A stretch of DNA of 64,000 bases from Yponomeuta sedellus (GCA_934045075.1 OW203726.1:10139527-10203526); one strand, 5' to 3'; numbered from the stretch's first letter, positions 20,471 to 30,739 are shown. Made by a program: numbers and translations. The notes: generated by a model not told the origin, from the sequence alone.

Positions 20471-22228
20471 ATAAAAAATTGCGGTAAAGAAAACTGGTGG
20501 CTCGCTAATGGAATACCCGCTTAACATGCAAGGTTTTAGTAAAAAAATCAATCAATCTTTAATTCTTTATTCAATACCCACCGCAATACCTACTCTATTT
20601 TGTTATTTTTATTATTCCCGTGCTATGTGCACTTAAATAACATAACAGCGCAATTTCGTTCATTCGTTCTTTCATTCACCTCATACAACCGCATCCCAAC
20701 ACTAAAAAAAATGACAAACTAATCTGTGTAGTTTTGCTAACCTGTGATCAGAAAATCAGTGTATTTAGAATTTCGGCAAAAAATCATAGTTTTAATCACA
20801 AATTCAGCCAGTTTTCGGTAAAATATGATGCCCCTGTGTCTTAACTAGTGTCTACAACTAAATGTGGTAACCCACATCGAGTGATGCTTCCGGAATTCGT
20901 GTTTTGTGGTCGAGTGAGGTTTGTTTACTCGTTATGCCATTTAAGAACGGATACACCGTAGAGGGAGTAAAACTATAGAGCAAGCCACAGCGCACACATA
21001 CAAGTTTTAAATGAAACAAACTTCGTAGCGACCATGGGTGAGAAAGAGATAGAGTAAATAGCAAAAGTGTAACTGCTTTTTTTGTTTGCCCCCAGTGTCA
21101 AGTTGACGTTTTTGGGGGCAAACAAACAAGATTTTGAAAATTTTATCATATTTAACGCTACGCTAGCCGTTTCGAAGAGCAACCGTGTATTTGTGAAATA
21201 ATATATTAAAAGTGACCTAAATAGAGAAAGTATGGTGAATTGTAGTGTACTCGTATGCAGAAATCGTTAAGAAAGAGCTTTGGAGGAAGTTTCCTTTGAT
21301 AGGTAAGTAATTATTGTGTTTCAATTATTGTTAAGCCCAAAGTTGCCTTATGTTGAGTATTTTAGTTAAGTTTCAACTAGTAGCTTTGCAACTAGTCCGT
21401 AAGAAAAGCAATTCAATAGAATTTTCTTTCCTAACCTAAAAAAACGAAGAGTAAAAAAATGTTGCCATCCGTTTATGTCGAAAATCCCGATCATTACTTG
21501 ACCGTGTTGGCAGACGTTATAAGCGACCGTCCGATGGGAAAATAAAAAGTAGTATTCCCTAAGAAGGCTGCTAAAAAAACAGTACGTTTTCAAAACCTTT
21601 GTTTTATTACTTTAAAGTAAACAATCGATTAAACACACTATTTTTAGGTTTTTATTTATCCCCGTAAAGGGTTTTACTGTAATGTTAATATTATTGCTCT
21701 TGTTTGAGAAAAATCCACACAACACCCATAGCGCTTAATATGTTGTTTTGCCAAAAGTGTGCCGTTTAGAGTTTCATTGCTCAGCCTATTTCGGATCTTT
21801 GTTTTAATAAGATTGACTGAACTGAAGCAGCGTTCATAATCTGTGTCACAAAAACGAGTAACCGGTAACGTCGCACATTAGTTAGATTTACCTTAAGGGT
21901 TGCTACTTAGTAAGTAAAAGAATAAATAGTGACGTGCTATGTTGGTATTAGTACTTTGGTTGAATAAAATCTAAAAAAAGTCGTATGTTTACGTACGATT
22001 TCTGCCCCTTGATCGTACGAGTATATGCAACATAAATGTAAAACATCGTATGAATACGATTTAAATCGTATATCTGGCAACGCTGCGTGATCATTACTTA
22101 ACTCGAAGTCCCAGACTTCGACGGCTTGTCCTTGTACAGATATTAAGTTACAAACGTAATCAAAATATATTATGAATCTTTAATACTTAATGTATCGTTA
22201 TTAAAAATCAAATGTACCTAAAACTATA

Positions 22229-22323
22229 ACCCGGGCTTGGCCCCTGCGGTGGAGTATGGCCTAACCTTTCTGCGATGCAGGACCCGTGCTCCAGAGTTAT
22301 GGACATACAAGGGTTGATATCGA
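22229..22323 (+). mobile_element. 5S-derived SINE, 3' fragment (copy A)
   Basis: Matches the shared 3' region of the family (cccgg.cttggccc, tggagtatggcctaacc, gatgcagg, acatacaagggttgat). 5'-truncated, inside the P-like element. Confidence 0.75.
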
Positions 22324-22614
22324 AATCTATAATAAAAACAATAGAGACAGAAACATTACGGCTACAGCACTGAATTATCAAATATAATATCCTGATGCTT
22401 TGTTAGATAGCTGCATCGCCTTCCTATGTGACTTGTTGCCCATATAATTTTTCAGCATTCATTCCACTCAGCAGAAAATGTGTCAACTCGAATTTATCGC
22501 AAGAACCCTTTCGGTGTTTTTGTGCATTCTGCCGCAAGCAATGTGCCCTTGAATTCAGTATAGAATTCAAATTTGAATTTGTATCAATGAATCTCGTACA
22601 ATACCGTCTAGCCG

Positions 22615-22710
22615 CGATCGTTTATTAGGTAAAACGTAATTACCTTATTTCCCTAATAAATAATCGACCCGTTCAATATACAACAGCTATGTATGAGTAT
22701 CGCGAGTAAT
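22615..22710 (+). repeat. Dispersed 'acctaataaataa' repeat, fragment
   Basis: Contains 'taattaccttatttccctaa', 'taataaataatcgacccgtt' and 'tatgtatgagtatcgcgag', the blocks seen at 4330-4460 and 57185-57320. Confidence 0.6.
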
Positions 22711-23551
22711 AATACTAAAGTTATTACTTATTATATTTTAATGTATTACAATATTTATTAATATTAGCAATGTTTCTTTTCCAGATTTCTTCAAAATAGT
22801 TCTGTTCTGGAAAAATGGGTGCTAGCATTTAGAAGAGAGAACTGGTCACCTACATCAAATGCTCGAATATGCTCTCTACATTTCGACAAAATGTACATTT
22901 TGGTGGTCTGAGGTATCCTTCGAAAGATTTTTTATATGGTGAATTTTTATATGAAAAAAACTTATTAATAAAACAGTTTATGATTGTATTCCATTGGTGG
23001 TCCTAGATAGCGTCCCTATAAGCGCCTTAACTTGTAAAATTTAAACGTGTAAAATAAAACGTATTTTTAATTATACAAAATGACAATTGTTTATAAAACG
23101 TTTGCTACGTTCTGCAAACAATTGTCAGACATGTATGATTAATAAAATTCAAAACTAAATCTGCATTTTTATTCATGGCCTATGAACGACTGAAATATTT
23201 TATCCCTCATTATGGCAATTCACTTTTACTGTGGCAACATTCACGCACACAAACAAATAATATTCACCGACGTGAAAACGGTTACACTGTGCCTTGATCT
23301 ATAGTTCTACTCTATCTACGGGATACACTGTAGAGGACCACTATAATGTTGCCTGCTGCATAGACTACACGCACGCATGAACGCACAGCATAGTGCTTTT
23401 TTTTTTTTTTTAATAAAGGGTTTTACGGCCCTGGATCCGTGTCCTTTTGAGCCTTGAGTATTGTATTAGTTTTTTATAGTATTAGTTTTCAGATAAGAGC
23501 ACTTATCACTTCCGTATCACTTCACTATAATGTTCAGTTTTTCCAGTCACT

Positions 23552-26500
23552 TTAAATTTTTATTCCACTGTTCATAATGAATTTATATAAGGGGGCGAAA
23601 AAGGTAGGATTGCTAAGTAGATTTGGAAGAAAAGTTGGTGTAGGGACACCCGTTTCGCAGCTGATTGTGTCAAGTTCCGTGATAAGTATTAATCTGTGCA
23701 ATTTAAATTCTTGACAGTTGAGCACGAGATGGTTTAGGTCGGCGTTTTCAGTTCCACAGTAAATGCAGTTCGAATCTTGGGCTAGGCTGAGTCTATAAAG
23801 GTGAGCTTGGGTTTGGCAGTGGCCGAATCTCATTCTGTTTAGGGTGGTTATGTATTTCCGGCAGTTTATGTCTTTTTTCCGATGGTACCAAGGTTGGGCG
23901 GGCGGGCTTCCTTGGATGTCTCTATACCAGCTTCCTTTCTCTTTACTGATCTCATTCCAGTAGTTGCACCATATTGCTTTCAGATTCTCATTCAGATGAA
24001 CATGGAGATCAGTAAATGGCAATTTGAGGTCTGTAGAGTGATCCTCGTCAGGGTCCAGATTTGCAGCTCGATCGACGACTTCATTTCCAGTGATACCCCG
24101 GTGAGCAGGTACCCACATTAACTTAACTACCTTACCACTAACTAACAAACTATTTAACAAATTCTTTATATTATAGATGAGATAATTTACATTATAACGA
24201 AGGCAGTTACCTTCTAAAGCTAATAATACACTGAGTGAGTCAGTAAATATAATTACATTACAAGTATCAATATTTTGAACGTAAATTAAAGCTTGATGGA
24301 TAGCATAAGCTTCGGCGGTAAAAATGCTACATCTAGTGTCAATTTTAAAACATTTAGTTTTCTTTAACCGAGGGTCAAAAAATGCTGAGTTTACCCTATC
24401 AACTGTTTTAGAGCCATCAGTATAGATGGAATACAGATGATTATTTTCCAGGAAAGCAAGTAAATCTTGTTGGTTCGTAATGCATGGTTTATGTACAAAA
24501 TTATTTTTCAATAGAATATCGAGATCCATCCTATAGAGGGGCCACAAATTATCCTGATGCAAATTTTTTGTTAAATCATTCAAATGTAAAACTATTCTTA
24601 ATAAGGTTGGTATGTTACCATTTAATATCTGATTAAAATTTGCATAAGGAGCCACTGAATTGCCCAATTCAGTGGCATGCATTGGTAAAATGTGATCTAA
24701 GACAACTCTATTATTTTTAGTTAACATTTTCAAACAGAACCTTTCAGCTAGCTGTAGACGTCTAAGATGTAAAGGGGGAATGCAAGCCTCACATTGCATT
24801 GCATTAATTGGAGTAGAGCACATAGCCCCTGTAATAATTCTCAAAGCTTTATTCTGAATAACTTCTAATTTCTTCAGCAAAGCAAGGCTTGCCCCCATAT
24901 AAGCAATTGAGCTATAATCGAAATGGCTGCGCATAATGCTCTTATATAACATAGATAATATTTTTGGGTCAGACCCCCAATGTACTCCTGCCAGAGACCG
25001 AAGTATATTAAGGGCTTTGGAGGCGTTTTTGATGATATAATTTATGTGAGATTCAAATGTTAGCCTATGATCCAGCAATATACCAAGAAACTTCTTTTCT
25101 TTCAACCAAGGTATAGGGAGATTATTGTATTCTACCAAACTATTACAAGGAGAAAGCCTTTTGGAGAAAAGCATAGCTCCACTCTTTAATGGATTTATAA
25201 CCAATTTGAGCTTATTAAAATAATAATTATGCACTTGAGAGAGGGCTAAATTTAAATTATTTACAGCTATATTTACATCCTTATGTACAGAGTATATTAA
25301 CAAATCATCTGCATACTGCAGGAATTGAACTCCAGTCTGGGTCAGATATTTATTTATCTGAGATGTATAAATATTGTACAATAAAGGGGATATGGTTGCT
25401 CCTTGCATAGTACCTTTAAAAACTTGTCCTGGTCCGTGTAGTATGTTGTTAAATTTAACATACATAGTCCTATCATAAAGAAAATGAAATATCCATTTAC
25501 AGACATGTCCTGGCATACCAATCTCTGATAAAATTCCTGCCAATACAGATGGATCAACATTATCAAAAGCTCCCTGTACATCAAGAAATGCACATACGGT
25601 GGCTGATTGGCTGTGAAAGGAATTCCTGATGTCAGAGATGAGTGAAGTAAAGCTCTCTGTAGCACTACGACCCTTCCTGAAGCCGAATTGCTGCTCTGGT
25701 AAGATTTTATTCTGCTCTACGTAATGGTCTAATCTGGTTTTAAGCATAAACTCAAACAATTTACCTACACATGAGGATAAAGAAATTGGTCTATATGAAT
25801 TAAAGTCATCACTAGACTTGTCTGGTTTCAATATAGGAATAACGCATTGTGTTTTCCAAGCTTCAGGAATGGACTGAGTCATCCACAATACATTGTACAT
25901 TTCCAATAACGATTTTTGGGCATCAACATGCATGTTCCTAATAAGCTTGTAAGGAATGTCATCTAATCCTGGGGTTGTATCTTTTCTATATTTGATAGCA
26001 AATGTGAATTCTGCAAAGGAAAATGGTTCTGAAAGATGAGCACAATTACTATTCCCTGTGTTATTAAAGATTTCATTTAATGAGTTTATGTCTATGTTTT
26101 TTTCAGGAGGAGACGGTGGAGCATATTTATCAATGAAGGCTGGAATCCATTCGTCGTTTTTGGGCATTTTGGGTAATGTTACACGTTTGAATCTTTTGAT
26201 GTAATTCCAAATAGTGCTTATAGGTGTATACCTGTTAAAAGATTCAACTAATTTAGTCCATCCGTATTTCTTCTTTTCTTTTAATAATCTTTTTTTAAAA
26301 GCATTTAATTTTTTATATTCAATGTAACTCGACATATTACCATTACTTCTATACATATTTAGAGCTTCTTTACTTTTATTAACAGCATCTGAGCATTCAT
26401 TGTCCCACCAAGGAACAGGCTTTTTAATGACAATGCTATTAGTTTTCCTTAGCTTTGGAATAGTGACATCTTTAATCTGATTAAGTTCTTCGCAAAAATC

Positions 26501-27313
26501 ATTGTAAGTTTTGACTGGGTTACTACTGTCTATATTAAATTGCCCTAATATTCTCTCTGTTTCAGATGCATAAGCCTGCCAATCTGCTTTATTATAAAGA
26601 TATCGATCAGCGGAATTACCAATATCGTATTTATGAATTGTGGTGTGAATTGTTATAACTGTTGGAAAATGATAGCTGCCCATCGCATCATCATGAACTG
26701 TCCACTCGCAAAGAGGAGCAACAGAAGGACTGACAGAAGAAATATCAATTGCAGAAGGCATTTTAGAAGGACTACCTACAGTGGTAGGAAAACCAGTGTT
26801 CAATATACATAGATCATACTCATCGAGTGTGTTATAGATCTCATTACCGCGAGAGTTAGACCTCAAACACCCAAAAGCGACGTGATGGGCGTTGAGATCG
26901 CCCGAAAAAAGCATTGGTTTCGGTAACATATTCAAAATCTGTTTGAGTCTTCTGCACTGAAATCTACGGTTATCATTAGGAGGCGGTATATAACTACAGA
27001 GAATTGATAAATTACCAGCATTGGTTTGTAAGATTATTGCAGCAGAATGCATAAAATTGTAAAAAGGAACAGAGACAGTAGAGAATTTCAAATTGGATTT
27101 AACTAAAATTGCTACACCTCCTCGTCCATCTTTCCCGTCTTGTCGAATTATATTGTAATTAGGAATATTAAAAGTGCTATTGTTCCTAAGCCAAGTCTCA
27201 TTTAAAAGACAAACGTCTACATCATTATTTAATAAAAATGAAATTAATAATGGCTTCTTGTTAATAACTCCTTCTACATTAAACTGTACTATTGTAATAA
27301 ATGATTTATCCAT
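23552..27313 (-). CDS. LINE ORF2: endonuclease, reverse transcriptase, RNase H (1253 aa)
   Basis: The intact 1253-residue polyprotein of the Jockey-like LINE nicks target DNA and copies the element RNA there. Domains in order: apurinic-type endonuclease, about 1-225 (N12, E39 in NETW, Y108, D139/N141 in SGDLNAHH, D190); reverse transcriptase, about 440-720, with motif A at D578..D584 (FLDVQGAFD), motif B GTMQGATISP near 634-643 and YADD 667-670; RNase H with D966 (YTDGS), E1001, D1025 (FTDS), H1071 and D1081 (GNEVVD). A C-terminal zinc-finger-like C1183-x2-C1186...H1195...C1200 follows. The start codon overlaps the end of ORF1. Oddity: the endonuclease SDH motif reads S213-Y214-H215, so the normally essential Asp is lost and nicking is probably impaired. 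Confidence 0.95.
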   Translation of the reverse strand: MDKSFITIVQFNVEGVINKKPLLISFLLNNDVDVCLLNETWLRNNSTFNIPNYNIIRQDGKDGRGGVAILVKSNLKFSTVSVPFYNFMHSAAIILQTNAGNLSILCSYIPPPNDNRRFQCRRLKQILNMLPKPMLFSGDLNAHHVAFGCLRSNSRGNEIYNTLDEYDLCILNTGFPTTVGSPSKMPSAIDISSVSPSVAPLCEWTVHDDAMGSYHFPTVITIHTTIHKYDIGNSADRYLYNKADWQAYASETERILGQFNIDSSNPVKTYNDFCEELNQIKDVTIPKLRKTNSIVIKKPVPWWDNECSDAVNKSKEALNMYRSNGNMSSYIEYKKLNAFKKRLLKEKKKYGWTKLVESFNRYTPISTIWNYIKRFKRVTLPKMPKNDEWIPAFIDKYAPPSPPEKNIDINSLNEIFNNTGNSNCAHLSEPFSFAEFTFAIKYRKDTTPGLDDIPYKLIRNMHVDAQKSLLEMYNVLWMTQSIPEAWKTQCVIPILKPDKSSDDFNSYRPISLSSCVGKLFEFMLKTRLDHYVEQNKILPEQQFGFRKGRSATESFTSLISDIRNSFHSQSATVCAFLDVQGAFDNVDPSVLAGILSEIGMPGHVCKWIFHFLYDRTMYVKFNNILHGPGQVFKGTMQGATISPLLYNIYTSQINKYLTQTGVQFLQYADDLLIYSVHKDVNIAVNNLNLALSQVHNYYFNKLKLVINPLKSGAMLFSKRLSPCNSLVEYNNLPIPWLKEKKFLGILLDHRLTFESHINYIIKNASKALNILRSLAGVHWGSDPKILSMLYKSIMRSHFDYSSIAYMGASLALLKKLEVIQNKALRIITGAMCSTPINAMQCEACIPPLHLRRLQLAERFCLKMLTKNNRVVLDHILPMHATELGNSVAPYANFNQILNGNIPTLLRIVLHLNDLTKNLHQDNLWPLYRMDLDILLKNNFVHKPCITNQQDLLAFLENNHLYSIYTDGSKTVDRVNSAFFDPRLKKTKCFKIDTRCSIFTAEAYAIHQALIYVQNIDTCNVIIFTDSLSVLLALEGNCLRYNVNYLIYNIKNLLNSLLVSGKVVKLMWVPAHRGITGNEVVDRAANLDPDEDHSTDLKLPFTDLHVHLNENLKAIWCNYWNEISKEKGSWYRDIQGSPPAQPWYHRKKDINCRKYITTLNRMRFGHCQTQAHLYRLSLAQDSNCIYCGTENADLNHLVLNCQEFKLHRLILITELDTISCETGVPTPTFLPNLLSNPTFFAPLYKFIMNSGIKI

Positions 27314-28472
27314 TATTCTGTAGTGATTTAATCAACACTTCCTGCACAATGGAAGCATTGATTTTGGGCAAATTACCATTCGCCAATGTTACCAAAGCTC
27401 CTACCAAACCATTTAAGATGAAGTCGCTCTTGACTATTTCTTTGACTAAATTTGAATTTGAGATCACAAGTTGTGGAGGTTCTGTTACTATGGGTTTTGT
27501 GGGAGCCCTAGCAATCATTGGCGAAGGCTTGGCTTTCAGTGGAGGGAAGTTCGAGTTGTAGTTTTTGACAATATTGTCTTGTTTTTTGGCTGAAGCAGCA
27601 ATTTTTGCATAGTTAGTCCTATTAACATGTTCTTCTAACTTGTTTTTTTTAACTGGACAGTCTCTGGAAATTGCCAAGTGAGGCCCTTGGCAGTTGATAC
27701 ATTTCAATTCATCCTCTTTGTCGCATTTTGTGAAGTGGTGCTCACCAGAGCAGATAGAGCACTTCTGCAGTCCTTTACAGAACTTCGCTCCATGGTTAAA
27801 TCTGAAGCACTTAAAGCACTGCAGAAGTGGTGCTCTGTACTCATTGACCTTAAATCTATACAGATCTAGGTATACATACTCCGGTAGTGTCTGTGAAAAG
27901 AAAGTCACAGACACTGAACTGTACGGAACAATTTCTCCGTCGACCTTGCGGGTAAAGCGCCTTACGCCTACAATTTCAAATTCTGCTGCAAGTTTCTTAA
28001 ACAGTTCTTCATTCGTGATACTTGTTGGAACGAAGCGAAGGACCCCAATAGTCTCTACAGACCTCGCGGGAATATAGGCTCTAAAGCCCTGTTTCTTCAG
28101 CAGTTCGTCATTCGTCAGGAAGTTGTTCGCATTGGAAGCTTGTCCAAAGCACACACCAATTTTATTAGCATTGATGCGCTTGATGCCCACCACGCCCTTG
28201 ACGTCATTTTTGAAGATCGTGTTTAGCTGGTCAGGGTTTTTATTACCAATTCTGCCATTTTCGGATTCAACAAAGACAATGAATTCATCGCTCACCAAAT
28301 TTTCCGCGTACAGCCGCCTGTAACCTGGTTTCAGATATGGCTTGAATCCATCATCCTGCTGCTGCTCGCCGTGATGTTCGCGTCCATGGTCCTCAGTTCG
28401 CCCCCTCTTTAATTTGGGAGGAGGTTCATCCTCGGAAAGCCCAGGGGGCTTTGCCCCCGGGCGATCTTTCAT
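27306..28472 (-). CDS. LINE ORF1: Gag-like nucleic-acid-binding protein with three zinc knuckles (388 aa)
   Basis: The intact 388-codon ORF starts at ATG 28472. The N-terminus is proline- and charge-rich (residues 1-50). The middle is an RRM-like/PRE_C2HC region (about 55-215; RFVPTSITNEELFKKLAAEF). Three CCHC-type knuckles follow: CFKCFRFNHGAKFC, CSICSGEHHFTKC and CINCQGPHLAISRDC (about 217-275). The basic and hydrophobic C-terminus includes NYAKIAA and SNFPPLKAKPSP. This matches ORF1 of Jockey-clade LINEs, which packages the element RNA. Its stop overlaps the ORF2 start by 8 bp, so ORF2 is probably translated by reinitiation or coupling. No disruptions seen. Confidence 0.93.
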   Translation of the reverse strand: MKDRPGAKPPGLSEDEPPPKLKRGRTEDHGREHHGEQQQDDGFKPYLKPGYRRLYAENLVSDEFIVFVESENGRIGNKNPDQLNTIFKNDVKGVVGIKRINANKIGVCFGQASNANNFLTNDELLKKQGFRAYIPARSVETIGVLRFVPTSITNEELFKKLAAEFEIVGVRRFTRKVDGEIVPYSSVSVTFFSQTLPEYVYLDLYRFKVNEYRAPLLQCFKCFRFNHGAKFCKGLQKCSICSGEHHFTKCDKEDELKCINCQGPHLAISRDCPVKKNKLEEHVNRTNYAKIAASAKKQDNIVKNYNSNFPPLKAKPSPMIARAPTKPIVTEPPQLVISNSNLVKEIVKSDFILNGLVGALVTLANGNLPKINASIVQEVLIKSLQNNG

Positions 28473-28978
28473 CTCGCCGAACCTAACGACGATGTTTTAA
28501 ATACTTTTAGCGTAAGTTTATCGAGTTTTAACAATTTTCAGAAATATTTTTGAAAAATTTTCAAAAAACGCGCCTATCCTCTTCAAAAGCCCGCCAAAAT
28601 TTTTTCCAGCATAGTGCTCTATATACATCACAGATTATTGCACCAAACGGAAACCGACTTGTTGAAAGTTGAATGAACATGGCACTGAACCAATGAGCCG
28701 TTTTCAGAAGAAAAAAAAAGTTAATAACACAAAAACTCAATAGATGGCGCTTAGTTGGCGAAAATAGTTCTGTCATCAACGTAGCATTTTTTATTTAATC
28801 TGTGGTAATGTGGTTGTAACCGCACGCTTTTGACGCCAAAGAGTATTTAAATTGACGCAGGTGTTGGTTTGGTCGACCGTTCTGTTTGCATTTTGTGATT
28901 TTTCATTTCCTTTCTGCTCTTGATACTGAGAAAGTGACTTTTATTTTACTGAACTTAAACGAAGAAATTCGTACTTAC

Positions 28979-29165
28979 GTGTCCTATAATCGTTTGGGGT
29001 GAAATGATCCGAACAAATACATGACTGTTTACGCATGTTCCATCCAATTTTACGATTTACATCTACTCTGGTTGCTTTGATCCACTGTCGCTTCAGGGTT
29101 TTATTGGTACTGGGGAATGTATGAACTCCTGTATTTTTGCACGTCACAACGGCACAGGTACGCAT
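28979..29165 (-). CDS. THAP-domain first exon
   Basis: From an ATG at 29165 the exon encodes 62 codons plus one base and ends at GACAC|GTAAGTAC. The peptide has the THAP pattern: C-x4-C (MRTCAVVTC), a spaced HTFPS, the conserved Trp (RQWIKATR), then the C-x2-H pair (CICSDHFTPNDY). THAP domains are zinc-dependent DNA-binding modules of host regulators and P-element transposases. The final AVPTF-type residues would be in the next exon, which I did not find. The Jockey LINE lies in the presumed first intron. No stop or frameshift here, unlike the THAP remnant at 21232. Whether this is a host gene or another P-like transposase exon is open. Confidence 0.65.
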
Positions 29166-29634
29166 TTTTATACTCCTAAAAAGAAACTTCCTAATATCCG
29201 ATTCTATCCGATAGTAGCCGAGCTATTGTAACAGACTGTACCCACATAAAATTTCGATTTAGGGGTCCTTTTGCGAAATATTAAGCTTTAGTGTGTATTA
29301 AATCGAGTATTGAGTATTGAGTGTGTAAATCTTTGAACTTAAAAGAAAACTATCACGTCTAAGTAGGCTTTACAAGTTAACGAGTAAAGGGTGACAAACT
29401 TAAAAAAGAAAAACTTGCACGTAAAATTTAGATACATAGATAAAACATTTATTTAACGGGGCAATACCTACTAAAAACACCATAATCATAAAATAACATA
29501 AAACGTGACATAAAGCTCAGATATTACAGGTTTACAAAACGGCTGAATCCACAGAACACGTTCGACAAATAAATGGATTTCTTTTACATGTATTTAAAAG
29601 AAACAAAAAAGGAGCATCATAAAAATACAAGTAT

Positions 29635-30158
29635 ACAAAGATTTCACTAACATTGCCGCTATCAAAGCCCTCTATGAAGCTATTGTAAAAAGCCATTTAG
29701 AATGCAACGCAGTCATTTGGAGTCCACATGAGGCTAAATATAGGCTCATGTTGGAAAGAATTCAAAATAAATTTGTTAGGCTACTCTATTTGAAGCTGTA
29801 TGGGGTATACCCCTTTTACCCATTAATGTATCCTACCTTATTTATACTAGGTATGGTAGGCTATAATAAATTGGAGGTGAGAAGGGATGTGGCTCTAGCT
29901 ACATACGTAACGAAGCTGCTGCGTGGGGTGGTGTGCAACCCAGCAGTGCTGCAGACGGTCGGGCTGTGTGTGCCGGAGCGCTACGTGTGGCGGCGGCGCC
30001 GCGTGCCGCTGCTGGCCGTTCCGCGCGCGCGCACCTGTCTGCTGCAGAACGCACCTCTCACGCGGGCTCTGGCCACTTTAAACCGGGTCGCAGAGATAAC
30101 AGATTTATTTTTCTGTTCTCTGAATGAGTTCACAAAAAGAGTGATTTTTGCGTTGTAG
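29635..30158 (+). pseudogene. C-terminal fragment of a LINE reverse-transcriptase protein
   Basis: The plus strand reads DFTNIAAIKALYEAIVKSHL, LECNAVIWSPHEAKY and LERIQNKFVRLLYLK, then a region ending EFTKRVIFAL and a stop at 30158. This is the thumb/C-terminal part after the RT catalytic core in CR1/Jockey-type LINEs (compare the region after YADD in the fragment at 17700-18704). The portion 29925-30095 is strikingly GC-rich (runs of cggcggcggcgccgcg). The 5' part is missing (5'-truncated), so the fragment is inactive. Confidence 0.75.
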
Positions 30159-30739
30159 GAGCACCCAGGTGCCCCTACAACGCTGAAATTCTGTCGCGGC
30201 CATACTGGGTTAGTCGTGTTTTGTTGGGAAAAGAAAAAGTTAAGAATTTATAAATTGGAAAATGGGTGCCCCAAATAACTCTGGTCCAGGTTTATTCGAC
30301 CTATGGACGCGCAATTCCTATCGAAGACTACTTTTTTGATGAAGTTGTTAGTTCTGTAGAGCAGGTAAAAAACCCGCCCTTCTGCGGAATCCTACCCGCG
30401 CTTGGCCGGTTTTTGTTGTCTGATTATGACAGTGCCCTTTTCAGTAAGTACCTGATTATGTAGGTAACGTTTTATCTCTTGATTCCCCAAAATAAAACGA
30501 GATGAACAGATAGCTACGTATGTATGTGTTCAGTTAATAACCTTCTCAATTAACGACAGTTAGTCTGAGAAATTTAGAATGAACTGAGGGATCCTTGACA
30601 CTAGTTCCATGATTTGTACCATTACGCAACTAATGACAATTTTTATCAACACTAGTTCCACTATTATTAGGTACCCTAAAATAAACCATTTTACGTATTT
30701 CTGATTTTTAGGGTTCCACCGTCAACAACAAATCCTTAT
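30159..30739. other. Non-coding stretch
   Basis: 3' flank of the LINE fragment followed by AT-rich DNA. Nothing else recognised. Confidence 0.4.

Larger units (their letters stand above)
19531..20956. repeat. Inverted repeat pair of about 46 bp, right arm split by the P-like element
   Basis: 19531-19576 (tggactacagtgtatccgtt...aaacaaa) is the complement of 20920-20956, and the match continues (tgtag) at 23329 beyond the P-like insertion. So this inverted repeat existed before that insertion. The repeat may be the ends of an older element or two opposed copies of one repeat. Confidence 0.75.
21232..22960 (+). pseudogene. THAP-domain remnant in two exons (P-like transposase N-terminus)
   Basis: Exon 1 (21232-21302) starts MVNCSVLVCRNR, supplying the C-x4-C half of the C2CH zinc site, then has an in-frame TAA before ERALEEVSFD. 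It ends at AG|GTAAGT. Exon 2 follows the acceptor tttcttttccag at 22784 and reads FLQNSSVLEKWVLAFRREN, W-S-P, then ICSLHFDK, the C-x2-H half with the conserved Trp and Pro. A single-base frameshift precedes GGLRYPSKDF. The premature stop and the frameshift mean it cannot make a full domain. The position inside the 8-bp-duplicated element marks it as transposase-derived. Confidence 0.8.
20949..23328 (+). mobile_element. P-superfamily-like transposon, degenerate, 8-bp target duplication
   Basis: GGATACAC at 20949-20956 is repeated at 23321-23328. The 2364-bp interior has imperfect inverted ends of roughly 37 bp: CGTAGAGGGAGTAAAACTAT on the left against CGTAGATAGAGTAGAACTAT read inward from the right. 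The plus strand carries a THAP-domain remnant, the DNA-binding domain of P transposases. An 8-bp duplication plus THAP supports the P superfamily over hAT. No transposase catalytic region is recognisable. It contains a 5S-derived SINE fragment (22229-22323), and it is inserted in an older inverted repeat, which independently confirms its borders. Confidence 0.8.
23386..28618 (-). mobile_element. Full-length Jockey-clade LINE with poly(A) and 12-bp target duplication
   Basis: CAGCATAGTGCT at 23386-23397 and 28607-28618 flanks an element of about 5.2 kb read on the minus strand. It has a 5' leader (28606-28473), ORF1, ORF2 overlapping by 8 bp, a 3' UTR of about 140 bp and a poly(A) tract (the T-run at 23397-23412). 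Both ORFs are uninterrupted and the duplication is perfect, so insertion is recent. It sits in the same orientation as, and downstream of, the THAP exon at 28979-29165. Confidence 0.95.

Noticed and set aside
27301..28323. Plus-strand ORFs opposite the LINE ORF1
   Set aside because: They are shadows of the intact minus-strand Gag-like frame and have no domain features.
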